64,000 bases of DNA from Neocallimastix lanati (nom. inval.) (lineage: Eukaryota > Neocallimastigomycota > Neocallimastigomycetes > Neocallimastigales > Neocallimastigaceae): positions 1,216,501-1,280,500 of the forward strand of contig JACVTC010000030.1 in the NCBI GenBank assembly GCA_016946835.1. Direction: 5' to 3'. Positions within the stretch are counted from its first letter, which is position 1, and every line of letters starts with the position of its first letter. Below, one piece after another: positions 25,481 to 38,340 of this stretch. The position numbers and the translations under genes were made by a program. Below the pieces are notes generated by a model. The model saw only the letters and a list, made by a program, of their open reading frames with translations, ran no database searches and was not told the origin of the DNA.

Positions 25481-27407
25481 AGTAGAATATGAATATAAAG
25501 TACAGATTGAATAAAATAAAATAAAATAAATAGTAGAATATGAATATAAAGTACATATTTAATAAAATAAAATAAAATAAATAGTAGAATATGAATATAA
25601 AGTACATATTTAATAAAATAAAATAAAATAAATAGTAGAATATGAATATAAAGTACATATTTAATAAAATAAAATAAATAGTAGAATATGAATATAAAGT
25701 ACATATTTAATAAAATAAAATAAAATAAATAGTAGAATATGAATATAAAGTACATATTTAATAAAATAAAATAAAATAAATAGTAGAATATGAATATAAA
25801 GTACATATTTAATAAAATAAAATAAAATAAATAGTAGAATATGAATATAAAGTACATATTTAATAAAATAAAATAAAATAAATAGTAGAATATGAATATA
25901 AAGTACATATTTAATAAAATAAAATAAATAGTAGAATATGAATATAAAGTACATATTTAATAAAATAAAATAAAATAAATAGTAGAATATGAATATAAAG
26001 TACATATTTAATAAAATAAAATAAAATAAATAGTAGAATATGAATATAAAGTACATATTTAATAAAATAAAATAAAATAAATAGTAGAATATGAATATAA
26101 AGTACATATTTAATAAAATAAAATAAAATAAATAGTAGAATATGAATATAAAGTACATATTTAATAAAATAAAATAAAATAAAATAAAATTAAATAAAAT
26201 AAAATAAATAGTGAAGTAATATAAAAGAATAAAGCATTAATAAAAATAAAATAAAATAAAATAAAATAAAATAAAATAAAATAAAATAAAATAAAATAAA
26301 ATAAAATAAAATAAATAGTAGAATATGAATATAAAGTACATATTTAATAAAATAAAATAAATAGTAGAATGTGAATATAAAGTACATATTTAATAAAATA
26401 AAATAAAATAAAATAAAATAAAATTAAATAAAATAAAATAAATAGTGAAGTAATATAAAAGAATAAAGCATTAATAAAAATAAAATAAAATAAAATAAAA
26501 TAAAATAAAATAAAATAAATAATGAAGTAATATAAAAGAATAAAGTATTAATAAAAATAAAATAAAATAAAATAAAATAAAATAAATAGTAGAATATTAA
26601 AAATAAAGTACAGATTGAATAAAATAAAATAAAATAAAATAAAATAAAATAAAATAAATAATGAAGTAATATAAAAGAATAAAGCATTAATAAAAATAAA
26701 ATAAAATAAATAGTAGAATATTAAATATAAAGTACAGATTGAATAAAATAAAATAAAATAAATAGTGAAGTAATATAAAAGAATAAAGCATTAATAAAAA
26801 TAAAATAAAATATAATATAATATAATAAAATAAAATAAAATAAAATAAAATTAAATAAAATAAAATAAATAGTGAAGTAATATAAAAGAATAAAGTATTA
26901 ATAAAAATAAAATAAAATAAAATAAAATAAAATAAATAGTAGAATATTAAAAATAAAGTACAGATTGAATATAATAAAATAAAATAAAATAAATAATGAA
27001 GTAACATAAAAGAATAAAGCATTAATAAAAATAAAATAAAATAAAATAAAATAAATAGTAGAATATTAAAAATAAAGTACAGATTGAATAAAATAAAATA
27101 AAATAAAATAAAATAAAATTAAATAAAATAAAATAAATAGTGAAGTAATATAAAAGAATAAAGCATTAATAAAAATAAAATAAAATAAAATAAAATAAAT
27201 AGTAGAATATTAAAAATAAAGTACAGATTGAATAAAATAAAATAAAATAAAATAAAATAAAATAAAATAAAATAAAATAAAATAAATAATGAAGTAATAT
27301 AAAAGAATAAAGTATTAATAAAAATAAAATAAAATAAAATAAATAGTAGAATATTAAAAATAAATTACAGATTGAATAAAATAAAATAAAATAAAATAAA
27401 ATAAATA
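25481..27407. repeat. 1.9-kb minisatellite with two unit types
   Basis: From 25481 a unit of 46-51 bp (AGTAGAATATGAATATAAAG then TACATATTT and AATAAAATAAAATAAAATAAAT) repeats about 16 times with near-perfect copies. From about 26200 it alternates with a second unit type (AGTGAAGTAATATAAAAG, AATAAAGCATTAATAAAAAT, AAAAT runs), and the first unit shifts to a variant reading ATATTAAAAATAAAGTACAG. Length differences come mostly from the number of AAAAT pentamers. The long minus-strand Tyr/Ile/Phe frames across it are products of the repeat. Confidence 0.9.
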
Positions 27408-27861
27408 TCTATTATTAATTTTTATTAAAGAATATTAAAGATCAATGTTTTCGAAATGAAAAATTTTTACATTTTTATTATATTCAATTAATGATGTAGT
27501 TTAATATTATTGGTAGTTAATAATCTCATTAAATATAAATGATTTTTTGCTTTCTAACATATATAATTAAATAAAACATTTTATTTTTAAAAATAAATTG
27601 TCTTTAATATTCTTTAATAAAAAAAAATAATAAATATTTATTTTATTATATATACTTGTACTTTTATAATATTACATTTAATATTTATTTTATTTTATAT
27701 ACTTGTACTTATATTATTACATTCTTTATTTATTTATTTATTTATTTATTTTACAAATAATTGAAAAACTAATTTTTCAAAATTAATATTACGAATAATA
27801 TTGGATAATTAATATAATAATTATAATTATATAATTAAAAAATATTTATAAAAATATAGAA

Positions 27862-29286
27862 ATGGAAGAAAATTTAATTATTGATATAAGTGAATCCAAC
27901 AAAGGAAAAGAACAAATTATTATTAATAAAAAATATAAATTTAATTTTTCATATAAAAGAAAAGATAATTCCAAAGTGTATAAATGTATAGAATATAAAA
28001 AAATAAATAAATGTAAATCTTTTATTATTTTAAATGATAAGAAAGAAATTTTAAAGTATAATAGTTCACATAATCATCCTGAAAATGAATACGATGTATC
28101 TCTATCTATAATGAAACATAAAATTAAAGATGGAATTGAAAAAAGTTCAATTCCTTTTGGTATAAAAATAAAACCCCTATATAATAAAATTTCTAAAGAA
28201 ATGGGACTTATATGTCCAGAATATAATTCAATTAAATCCCAAATATCAAGAAATTTAAATAAAAAACTACCATCCAATGTAACAACATTTGCTGAAATTC
28301 CAAGTGAATCTGAATATTATAATACAAAGCGAGGTGAAAATTTTATGATATTCAAAAATTCTAATTTAATAATTTTTCAATCCCCTTTTCAAGCAAAATT
28401 ATTTAGGGAATATAATGATGATATATTTGTTGATGGTACATTTTTTATCGCCCCTAAATTTAGTTATCAAGTATTTATTACAAGAATTTATGCTAAAGAA
28501 TTAGATAGTTTTTACACTACTTCTTTTGAAATATTAAAAAATAAAGAACAAGAAACATATAATATATTATTTGAAAAATTGAAAAAAAATGCTAATACAT
28601 GTAACAATAATATTAGAATTGAACCAAAAAATTTGCATTGTGATTTTGAAAGGGCCATATCTAAAGCAGCAAAAACAATATTTCCTAATACAAATATTAA
28701 ATATTGCATTTGGCATTATAAAAAATCACTAGAAATTAAAAAAAATAAATTATGCTATAATGAAGTAAAAAATAATAATAATATATTTATTTATTATAAA
28801 GCTATTTCAAATTTACCATTTATAAATCCTGAATATATATTTGATATTTATGTTATAATTAAAATTAAATCCATTAAAAATAATTATTGTCAATTTTTAA
28901 AATTTTTAGAATATTTTTATAAAACATATTTAATTGATTATGATATGAAAATTTGGAATTATTATAATAATATAGAACATATAACAAACAATGCCTCAGA
29001 ATCACTCAATAATTATTTAAATAATTTATTTCCAACAAAACCATCTTTTTATGAATTAATAGATAAATTAAATGAACTTGAACATTTATCATATTATGAT
29101 TATCAAAGAAAAATAAGAGGAATTTGGAAAATAAAAAAAAGAGCAATAAATAAAGCTAACGAAATCAGTGTCTTAATTGAACGCTTCAAAAGTATTGAAG
29201 CCAAGTTAATTGATGCTAAATGTGATAGAAATAAAATTATTAATTTGTGGTTTGATTGTTTAACTAATTTAAATAATATAATATAA
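27862..29286 (+). CDS. FLYWCH zinc-finger / MULE transposase-domain protein
   Basis: Intact 474-residue ORF. The N-terminal part (about residues 25-75) has the FLYWCH-type DNA-binding pattern: FSYKRKDNSKVYKC, then NKCKSF, ending HNHP. Residues about 185-300 match the MULE transposase (Mutator superfamily) catalytic core: D191 in VDGTFF, D261 in HCDFERA, the CIWHYKKSL block, and E380 in NNASESLNNYL as the likely third acid. Such genes are either autonomous Mutator-like transposons or domesticated copies. I saw no clear terminal inverted repeats or 9-bp duplication in the flanks, which are minisatellite on the left and AT-rich spacer on the right. No intron is needed. Start is the first ATG of the open frame. 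Confidence 0.8.
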   Translation: MEENLIIDISESNKGKEQIIINKKYKFNFSYKRKDNSKVYKCIEYKKINKCKSFIILNDKKEILKYNSSHNHPENEYDVSLSIMKHKIKDGIEKSSIPFGIKIKPLYNKISKEMGLICPEYNSIKSQISRNLNKKLPSNVTTFAEIPSESEYYNTKRGENFMIFKNSNLIIFQSPFQAKLFREYNDDIFVDGTFFIAPKFSYQVFITRIYAKELDSFYTTSFEILKNKEQETYNILFEKLKKNANTCNNNIRIEPKNLHCDFERAISKAAKTIFPNTNIKYCIWHYKKSLEIKKNKLCYNEVKNNNNIFIYYKAISNLPFINPEYIFDIYVIIKIKSIKNNYCQFLKFLEYFYKTYLIDYDMKIWNYYNNIEHITNNASESLNNYLNNLFPTKPSFYELIDKLNELEHLSYYDYQRKIRGIWKIKKRAINKANEISVLIERFKSIEAKLIDAKCDRNKIINLWFDCLTNLNNII

Positions 29287-30838
29287 ATATTACTTTATAA
29301 TAAATAATTAAGAAATGAGGAATGACCAAATGAAATAATCAGAATTCTGTCATTCAATAATTTAATTTATAAAGCATATTAAATTTATACAGTTTTAATA
29401 AATATTCAAATACAATGTATAATTTATAGTTTTATCATTATAATTATTATTTCGTTTAATAATTTTTAAAAAAAAAAAAGAATTATTATTAATAAAATAT
29501 TTTTAATAACATTTGTAATTTTATATAATTTTTTTATTAATAAAATTTAAATAAAAAAATTATTATTATTAGTTTTATATTTTTAATAACATTTAAGTAA
29601 AAGAATTATTATTAATAGCATTTATATTTTTATGTGTTTTTTTTATTAATAACATTTAAGTAAAATAATTAATAATATTTATATTTTTAATAACATTTAA
29701 ATAAAAGAATTATTATTAAAAAAAAAGAATTAAAATCATAAAATCTAACCATTATATGATTTATTTAATTATTCACTTAATAATTAATTTAAAAATTGAA
29801 ATAACAAAATAATACAATAAAATAATATTATGTAGTATAATATAGCTATAGCCACAAATATATATATATCACGTGAAAAAATTGGCGTAATGCAACTTCC
29901 CCAAATTTTATTTTTTATAAATCATGAAATATCATAAATTTATGTTAGAAGATTTATCTAAATATATATAATTTAATTGTTTTTTATATTATCAATTATA
30001 TGATTATATGCAATATATATTGATTATTTTTAATTATAAAAATTAATGATCATCTAATTAGTATAAATTAAAAAAAGTAATATTTATAAGTGATATAACT
30101 CGGTTTTTTTAAGATTTGTTCTTTTATATGGGGGAAACAATTTATGAGTTTTATGAAAAATTATTATATTTAAATTTTATTAATAAGAATTACAATTACA
30201 TATCATTCTTTAAAATGGAAACAAATGTTTATTCCTACAACTAATATTTATTTTAAAACTTTGATCTCAAGAATTATTGTTATCTAGTATTTAATGTTCT
30301 TGAACAGAGAACTAAACTGGTTCAAAGTATTTTTCTCATTTATTATTATTTACTATAATAAAGTTTTCCTATATTAAAGTATAAATAGGAATTTTATTTT
30401 ATTAATTATTAAATTAAATAATAAAAATATATATAAATTAATTTTAATATAAATATTATAAAAACTTGATTAATACATAAATTTATGTTTTTACTACATT
30501 TCTTATTAATATAGAATTATTATTAATTAGAGTTTTTTTATTTCTATTTTATTTCAAATATTTTTATCTGTAATATATATATATATATATATTTTTTTTT
30601 TCCATTATAAGAAAAGCTTATTGTGGATACTAACAAAAATTGAAATTTTCAAAGAATAATATTAGTGGTTAATCCATATCTTTGTGTAAAAAAAAATTTT
30701 TTTAATTATTCATGGAAATTCAACTTTAATACTTTTTGATTTGGAATCAACCCAACAAATTTATGATGAAAGTTTATCTATTAATAATTTTAAAAATTAT
30801 TAAAAATTATCAAAAGATATATTCATTTTAATATTTCC

Positions 30839-30869
<31 letters not shown>

Positions 30870-31092
30870 ATTATTATTATTATTATATTATTATTATTAT
30901 TGTTATTATTATTTTTTTTTTTTTTTTTGAAAATAAATGACATTTAAAAAATTTTTTATATATAAATATAAAGTTTATGAAAAGAATTAATTTTATTTCA
31001 AAAAATAAAAATTAATAAAAAAAAAAATAATAAAAATAATAATTTAAGAATAGTTTTAATTATACATATATTTATATATAAAAGGTAGATAA
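29287..31092. other. Spacer; short inverted-repeat family fragment at 29870-29912
   Basis: Positions 29460-29730 contain an imperfect tandem of AATTATTATTAATAA..TTTTTAATAACATTTAA units of about 75 bp. At 29870-29912, TCACGTGAAAAAATTGGCG followed by TAATGCAACTTCCCC matches the MITE-family end. An ATT run lies at 30843-30912. At 30705-30790 the frame HGNSTLILFDLESTQQIYD is open briefly; I cannot assign it. Confidence 0.4.
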
Positions 31093-32110
31093 ATGAAGTC
31101 CTTTTTTATATCATTTACATTATTAACATTTCTTTATATTTTAAATGTTAATGCTGGTCCCTATAAGTCAGATTTCTCTTCTAATAAGAAAAACCAATCT
31201 AATTAATTAAATAATAAGTAAGTAGTAAATTAGTATATATTATGTTCATTTGTATTTTAAAAAATATTTTGTTTAAAAATTTAATAAAAGTTAATTTCAT
31301 TTTCATAATAAAAAGGACCGATATTAAATATGGAGGATCATATTTTGGCACTTTAGATGTTTACTATGACGAAAATGATATCAATAATTTAAAACCTGTC
31401 ATTATTTATGTTCATGGAGGAGCTTGGATGTTTGGTAACAAAAACAAGAATACTGGAGTCGGTAATTTACTAATTAGAGAAGGGTATATTGGGGTTAATC
31501 CAAACTATGTTTTATTTTCAAGGGGAAGTATGGATGATATGGTTGATAACATTTATAAAGCAATCCAATGGACATATAAAAATATTTCTAAGTATGGTGG
31601 AAATAAAAACAAGATTATTCTTTCTGGACATTCTTCTGGGGCCCATTTGGCTGCTTTAACTACTTTTAAATCATCATTAGGAATAGAAAATAATGGAAAA
31701 TATTAGATTCCTTACCAAAATTTCAAAATTTGGTTTTATTCAGTGGTCCATATGATTTTGATGATTATGATATAGGAAGATTATTTGGTAATACCAATAT
31801 AGAACATGGAATTATAGAAAAAATCGTTACATTACTTGTTAGAAATAAAGATATATGTCCTACTGACATTTTGAAGAAATTTAATGATAACTCAATAGAA
31901 AATTTAGGTGCTTCAAAAATAACTCTTTTTGTTGCTGATAAAGATCGAATAATTCCTTATTCTTCAGCAGATAATTTAAGCAAACAGATTCGTAGGGTTT
32001 AATTTTGTATATACTAAGGATATGAATTTCGATCATCTATATTTAACTGACGGGGTAAACCAAAATAATAATGAATTAGAACAAATGTTTATGAATATAT
32101 GTGAAATGTA
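31093..32110 (+). pseudogene. Alpha/beta-hydrolase pseudogene, copy 4
   Basis: Same layout as the gene at 12811, but damaged in three places. (1) In exon 1 (31093 to about 31216) the leader frame meets TAA just before the GTAAGT donor. (2) Near 31700, GGAAAATATTAG replaces GGTAAAATATTAG, a 1-nt loss that stops the frame in the KSSLGIENNGK block. (3) At about 32000 some 17 nt are missing after KQIRRV, which shifts the frame and ends it. The motifs HGGAWMFG, GHSSGAHLAAL and DKDRIIP persist, and the final His region (NFDHLYL) is still legible in another frame. The retained similarity shows recent inactivation. An unrecognised splice variant could rescue lesion 1 but not 2 and 3. Confidence 0.85.
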
Positions 32111-32384
32111 ATTATCATTTTATTTTATTACATTTTTTTAATTATTAAAAAAAAAATAAATAAACCTTTCATTTAAAAAATAATATTAAAAAATATATTG
32201 ATAGAAGTAAAAACTAGCATATAAAATAATTTATATTATGAAATAAAATTAATGTAAAATATAACAAAATAATAATAATAAAACATATTATTATTCAATA
32301 ATATACTAAAATATTATAAATAAATAATTAAATAAATAAATAAATTTTAATAGAATGAGGTAGAAATAAAACAAAAACAATAAC

Positions 32385-32474
32385 AAATAACAAATAACAA
32401 ATAACAAATAATAAATGAAAAATAAAAGATAAAAGATAAAAGGTAAAAGATAAAAAATAAAAAATAAAAATTAG

Positions 32475-32509
<35 letters not shown>

Positions 32510-32690
32510 AAATAAAAAATAAAAAATAAAAAATAAAAAAAAAGATAAAAAATAAAAAATAAAAAATAAAAAATAAAAAATAAAAAATAAAAAATAAAAA
32601 ATAAAAAATAAAAAATAAAAAATAAAAAATAAAAAATAAAAAATAAAAAATAAAAAATAAAAAATAAAAAATAAAAAATAAAAATAAAGG
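32385..32690. repeat. (AAAAAT)n and related simple repeat
   Basis: Starts as AACAAAT units, passes through AAAAGAT units and becomes a long near-perfect AAAAAAT/AAAAAT array up to 32690. Confidence 0.8.
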
Positions 32691-33640
32691 TAATATTATG
32701 TTCTTAATATATATATATATATATATATTAATATAACTAGAAAAAATAGAAACTAAATTAATAACAATTATAACATAGAATTCTCTATCTATTAATATGA
32801 AGAATATTAAATATTATAATATTTTTCATGCTCTCAATAGCCCATATTTACTATTTAATATTTTGATTATAAAGTGAATATATAATATTTATTAATTATA
32901 TAATCAATATTTTTTTTTACAATATAATTTGCTTAGTTAACAACATATAAAACGATGAAGTGTGTTTTCATTATAGGAAAAAATAAAAAAAAAAAAAAAA
33001 TAAAAAAAAAAAAAAAAATATTAGTTTTTTTCTAATTTTCATTTATTATGCTAATTTAATATTCAAAATAATAAATAAAATAATTAATTATTTATTTCTT
33101 AATTCATACCTTATAAATAATAATATAACATTTTTTTTTTCGATGTAAATAATAAGTAGATATTTTATATATAATGAATTATATAAATTCACTCTCTTGA
33201 AATAAAATAAGATTTCCAATTTTATATTAAGATTTAAATTATTTAGAAGGTAGAGGGATGTTGTATTTCGGAACGTGGCTTTATATAAAAATGAGGCGTA
33301 CATAATTAAACCGTTTAGGAAGAGTGGCTAATAAAATGATATTTAAAAACATTTAAAAATAATTAAAAATATTTAATAATACTAATAATATTTAATATTT
33401 TATTTAATTTTAATTTTAAAGATATATTATAATATTTTTTGTTAAATAATAATAAAATAATATTTAATAATATTTAATTTTAGAGATATAAATTATTTTT
33501 ATATCTTTTATTTATATTTATTTTTTTATAATTTATTGTTTATTTATTTAATTTTTTATTATTTATTTTATTTAGTGTTTATTAAATTCATTTTTTTTAA
33601 ACGTTAACAATGATTAATAATGTGTTTGTGAGAAAATTTT
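32691..33640. other. Spacer; possible MITE fragment at 33245-33300
   Basis: AT-rich, no gene. The stretch GGATGTTGTATTTCGGAACG, then GTGGCTTTATATAAAAATG and AGGCGTAC resembles one end of the GGCGTA-type repeats. An A-run block lies at 32982-33020. Confidence 0.4.
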
Positions 33641-33649
33641 TTTTTAAAA

Positions 33650-33790
33650 AAAAAAACTGATTTATATTTATTTCTAGTTTTATTTATTTACAATTATTTA
33701 TAAAAAATTAAAAATGTGGGGCGTTGAATTACGAATTAAATTTTTTTTTAAGTCATGTTCCGATATGCAACATATTCTTATTTAGATAAT
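33650..33790. repeat. Interspersed repeat shared with 17450-17580
   Basis: TTTATATTTATTTCTAG, TTTACAATTATTT, ATGTGGGGCG, AATTACGAATTAAA and AAGTCATG match the 17.45-kb copy in order. Function unknown. Confidence 0.5.
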
Positions 33791-34009
33791 AAAAAATGTT
33801 TTAATTCAAAATAATTAATACTATTATTATGTTTACTCAAATGATGAGTTAATACCATTTTAATTATTAATATATTAATAAAAATTAAAAATGAAAAAAG
33901 AAAAAAATCTCTTATAATTTCCAATTAGAAGTAAAATATTTTGTATATTAATTTACGAGGAAAAATAAAATGAATAAAATATTTATAAATTTTTTTTTTT
34001 TTAAACTGA

Positions 34010-35640
34010 AATTAATGAGAGGCGAAGACAATAGGGATTCCATTCTCTCCTTTAAGCGTATCAGACTTATGTGGTGATGAAGTATCTACTGAACCAAAGC
34101 AAATTTTTATGGAAAAGTGTATGTGAGATTGCTTTTTTTATGAATTAAAGAAAAGATTAATAACATCTCCAATTCTACTGTAACCAATTCTACTGTATCC
34201 AGATATTACAAAGACTTTTTATAGTAGAATGTGATGCAAATAGCTAATGCTACTGTTCTGTCTCAAAGAGATAAAGAAAATAATTTTCATCCAGTAATAT
34301 ATTATTCTGGATGGTTATTAAATGCTGAAATAAATTATACCAATGCTGACAAAGAACTTCTAGCTATAAGAGATATTTTGATTGCTTGGAGACATCCGCT
34401 TCTTGGGGTTAAATACCAAATTATAGTCTATACCAATCATAGGAGTTTAATATATACATTAGGAAAAAAGGTTGCAAATCGAAGACAACAGAGATAGTAT
34501 ACCTTTTCTTCCAAGAATATAATTATATAATAAATAGATAGGGAAATAAAAATGGAAAACCAAATAACTTGTCTAAAAAACCCGATTATACTAACAATTA
34601 TATTCTAGACATTAAAAATGTTAAAGAAATTCTATGGTTCGTTAGCATTGTTAGCGACCTTTTTAGAAAGAATTATTAATGCTACAAAATCCGACGATAC
34701 TACTGATGATATTCAACTTTATTTTAGTCCTCAAAATATAAAAAATGAAATGTCATTTAAGCCCTTTAGAAGAATTGAAAAAGTTTAAAATAAAAGATAA
34801 TTTAATATTCTCTAATAATTTAGTTTATATTCCTGAAATTCATAGATCAGAAATATATTGACTAAATATCATGAAAAGTCTGCTGCTGGTCATTTAGGAA
34901 TTAAAAAAAACACATAGTACCATTTAAACAAATATCTGATGTTAAACAAACAATTGAAGCTTATACGTCTAATATTTATAAATTACATGGATTACCTTAT
35001 GACATTTATATAAATAGAAGCTCTCAATTTACTAGTGCCATTTGGTAAGAATTTATGAATTTATTAAAAAAATTAAAATAAATAATTACTACAGCTGATT
35101 ATCATGAAATAGACGGACAAGAAGAAAGATGTGATTCTTTCATTGAATAGTATTTAAGAGTATACTCAAAATCTTATTATCACGATGAATGTATCTACCT
35201 TGAGGAATTTGCTTATAATCATTTTATTAATGAATCTATGAAGAAAACTCCTTTCTTTATTAATTATAGATTTTCAATGGATGAATTCTTTTTATTACCA
35301 AATATATATATTATCTTTAAATATATAAAAAATGTAAACACAATTTTTAATCATATATTATTATGATAATAAGAACTTTATAAGAATCATCTAGATAAAA
35401 AGAAGATGGCTCCCCCGATCCTTAAAGAAGGTGATTTGGCTTGGATTTCAGCTCGTATTTCATTAAATATAGAAGACAGGTCTAAATTATCACCTTTTAA
35501 ATATTGAATCATATATAGTTCTCGAAGTTTTAGAAAATAATAACTATAAAGTTAATTTTAAAAAAGACCTTCTTCTTCAATACTTACAAAATTTTTTTTA
35601 TTTACAAAAATTTAAAATATAATATTAACAAAAAAATTAA
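34010..35640 (+). pseudogene. Ty3/gypsy retrotransposon pol remnant (RNase H to integrase)
   Basis: The order of blocks matches Ty3/gypsy pol. RNase H appears as FIVECDAN (34220), then after a frameshift VLSQRDKENNFHPVIYYSG, NYTNADKELLAI and YTNHRSL. After further frame changes comes the integrase zinc-binding region (LVYIPEIHRSEI, then KYHEKSAAGHLGIKK). The integrase core is DIYINRSSQFTSAIW, then EIDGQEERCDSFIE, YLRVYSKSY and EFAYNHF..KTPFF. Finally KEGDLAWISAR..SKLSPFKY resembles the segment after the core. Several stops and frameshifts and an apparent large deletion of the central integrase show that it is dead. LTRs were not recognised. Confidence 0.8.
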
Positions 35641-36544
35641 CTCTTTCTATAATGTTACATAAAAATTATAGTTGAAATTATAACCGAATTCAAATCTCAA
35701 TTTCATTTATTTACATTTCAATAATTAATATTATTATTTATTTAATATATACTTAGATAATTAATAGTTAGGCTTAATAATTCAGAGAATATTAATAAAT
35801 AAGATTATTATTATAAATAATCTTAAATTATTTATAATTATATGACATCACGTGCATTTATATATATATTAATTTACTATTTTTTAATTATACAATTATT
35901 TATATAATTTTTTAAATTAATCTTATTTAGTGATATTAAATATTTTAAAAATATTATTAAACATTGGTTTAAAAATAGTACTACTATATTTCTAAACATC
36001 AATTTTCATAACAAAATTTTAATTTTAAAATTTTTTAGAAATCTCAAAATTTTAATAAAATGGTCACTTAAAAGGGTTTCCTTTAAAAAATAAAAGATAA
36101 TAATAATTATTCCTATGAAAAAAGTACAAAAATTTATTTATTAAATACATAAATATTTATTTATATACATTTTAATTTATATATTATTATTTATTTAGTT
36201 ATATATTTATTATTTATTTATTTATTATTTTTATAATAATAAATAATATATATATAATATAAAAAAATAAAATATTAAAAAAAAACTTTATTTATTAATA
36301 TAAAATAAAAATTATAAAATATTTTGTTGAATTAAATAAATTAAAATAGATTTTCATAAAGATGTTACACAATATATTGATTCATTGATGCAGTATATTA
36401 TAATATATTAAAAATACTTCTATACTATTGGTTTGAATATTAATTAAAAAATTAAATATATTCGTTGAAACTGTAATATTAATGATTATTATTATTACCT
36501 TCTTCAAATGATAATATTAATATATTAAAGTTGATTAATAGTTT

Positions 36545-36828
36545 TGATCTTTTAATAATTAATCTTATAATTATAAATTAAATTTATATTTTTCAAATTA
36601 AGTTTTCTTAAAGTTTATTTATTATTATTTTAATAAAAATAAATTATATAAATATCCACAATATATATATGAATAATTTTATATAAACATATTTTCATTT
36701 TTTTTTTTTACTAGTTGTTAGTTGCTCTCTTGAGTTACTCTTTCATTGATATAGTAAAAAATATTCATAACCAATAGAGTCAACGTCGAACTAATATGGC
36801 AAAGAAGAACCTCAATTACTAGTCCTCC
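36545..36828 (-). repeat. Inverted copy of the 54222-54505 segment, including a retroposon tail
   Basis: The reverse complement of this stretch matches 54222-54505. Matching pieces on this strand are ACTAGTTGTTAGTTGCTCTC, TTGAGTTACTCTTTC, ATAACCAATAGAGTCAACGT and GGCAAAGAAGAACCTC. The match continues past the T tract (poly-A on the other copy) into CACAATATATATATGAATAA and AAGTTTATTTATTATTATTT flanking sequence. The shared flank means a segmental duplication, not two separate retropositions. Confidence 0.6.
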
Positions 36829-38340
36829 TAGTACATCTTACACAAATAGTAATAATTGTTCTTTACATAACAAATTTACTGAAATTGAATCTCCAAATAA
36901 TATTTCTCTTGTTTGAGGGATTTTTATTTTTTTTTTAGATGATACATTTTTTATGCATTCTTTTTTATTTTAATATATTTATGATGCATTTCTTCATTAA
37001 AAAAATATACAATTATTAATATTTTTTAATAATAAATAAATAAATCGATGGAAGTGTATTCTCTTATTAGTCAAAAAAAAAAAAATAAAAAAATAAAAAA
37101 ATAAAAATAAACAATTTTTTTTTTTTTTTAAAATTTAATTTGAATAATAAACATTTTTATGAATATAAACTGTCAATATATTCTTAAGCCATAATTATTA
37201 AATAATATTATTCAAAATTTTACTTTTTCTCCTTTTTTATTAAGTAAAATTTAAAAGAAAATACTTTCTTAACTAATTATATTAATTTGTGGATATTATA
37301 TTTTTTTTTATATGATAATTTTAGATTTTAATATGTATTTTCTTTTAAAAAATTTTATTATAAAAAATATATATATTATTTATATATTATTATTAAAAAA
37401 AAAAACTTTAAAAAAAAATTGAATTTTCCGAAAATAAGACATATTTAAAATTGCCTAATGTTACTAATCCATTTAAAATATTCTAAAAAATGCTTAGAAG
37501 AAATATTAAATTCGAAAATTATGTTTTTATTATTAATTAATAGTATTAGTATTATTTATATTAAGAGTATTATTATCTTTATTATTATTTTATTATTTAT
37601 TGTTATTTGAATTGTTTATGAAAGAAATTTAATATATTCTAAATTTCCATTTTGATATTTTAAAATTTTATTTAGATTAAATATTTATAAATAATATTGT
37701 TGTGGGTATAATGATAAATATATAATATATTAAAGTAATTTTTTATTACTATTATTATTATTAAAAATTATTAAAATTTATTAAAAATTATAAAAATTTA
37801 TAAAGTATTATAAAAAATAATAAAAAAAATAAATATTCTATTTAAAAAATTAATTTATAAAATGTACCGCTAGATATATAAAAATATTAAACTAAAAAAT
37901 TTCTATAAATTTAAATGATTATAAAAAATTAAGTTTATATAAAGAAAATAAAATATATATAATTTTTTTTAATATGATTAAATTAAAAAAAAAAAAATTT
38001 AAAAAATTTTTAAATACTTGTGAAAATTAAATAAAATCCGTTGAAATATAAATAAAAATATTATTAATATTATATTTTATTATTAATTTAATAAAATATT
38101 AATAAGAGTATTATAATATAATAATAAATTCTATATAAACATCATAAAAGAATTAAATTTCAAATAAGTTTAGGAAAAAAATTTTTTTTTTTTTTTTTTA
38201 CAGTAAAAGTTAATTAGTGTTTTGTACATATTATAAATATTTAATGAAATTATATATATAGATATTTTGATACTTTATAATTAAAAATAAAAAATAAAAA
38301 AAAAAAAAAAATTGACATATTTAATAGTAAAAGCAAAAAA
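36829..38340. other. Spacer; possible poly(A)-ended retroposon tail at about 37020-37085
   Basis: Mostly featureless AT-rich DNA. GGAAGTGTATTCTCTTATTAG followed by a C and an A tract (to 37085) resembles GGAAGTGTATTTCCTTCCTAG at 44679, suggesting a shared retroposon 3' end. The 5' flank of the hydrolase at 38341 has no distinctive motif. Confidence 0.4.

Noticed and set aside
25240-27022. Long minus-strand Tyr/Ile/Phe frames, and the idea of a CRISPR-like array
   Set aside because: They follow from the minisatellite. The units are contiguous without unique spacers and the genome is eukaryotic.
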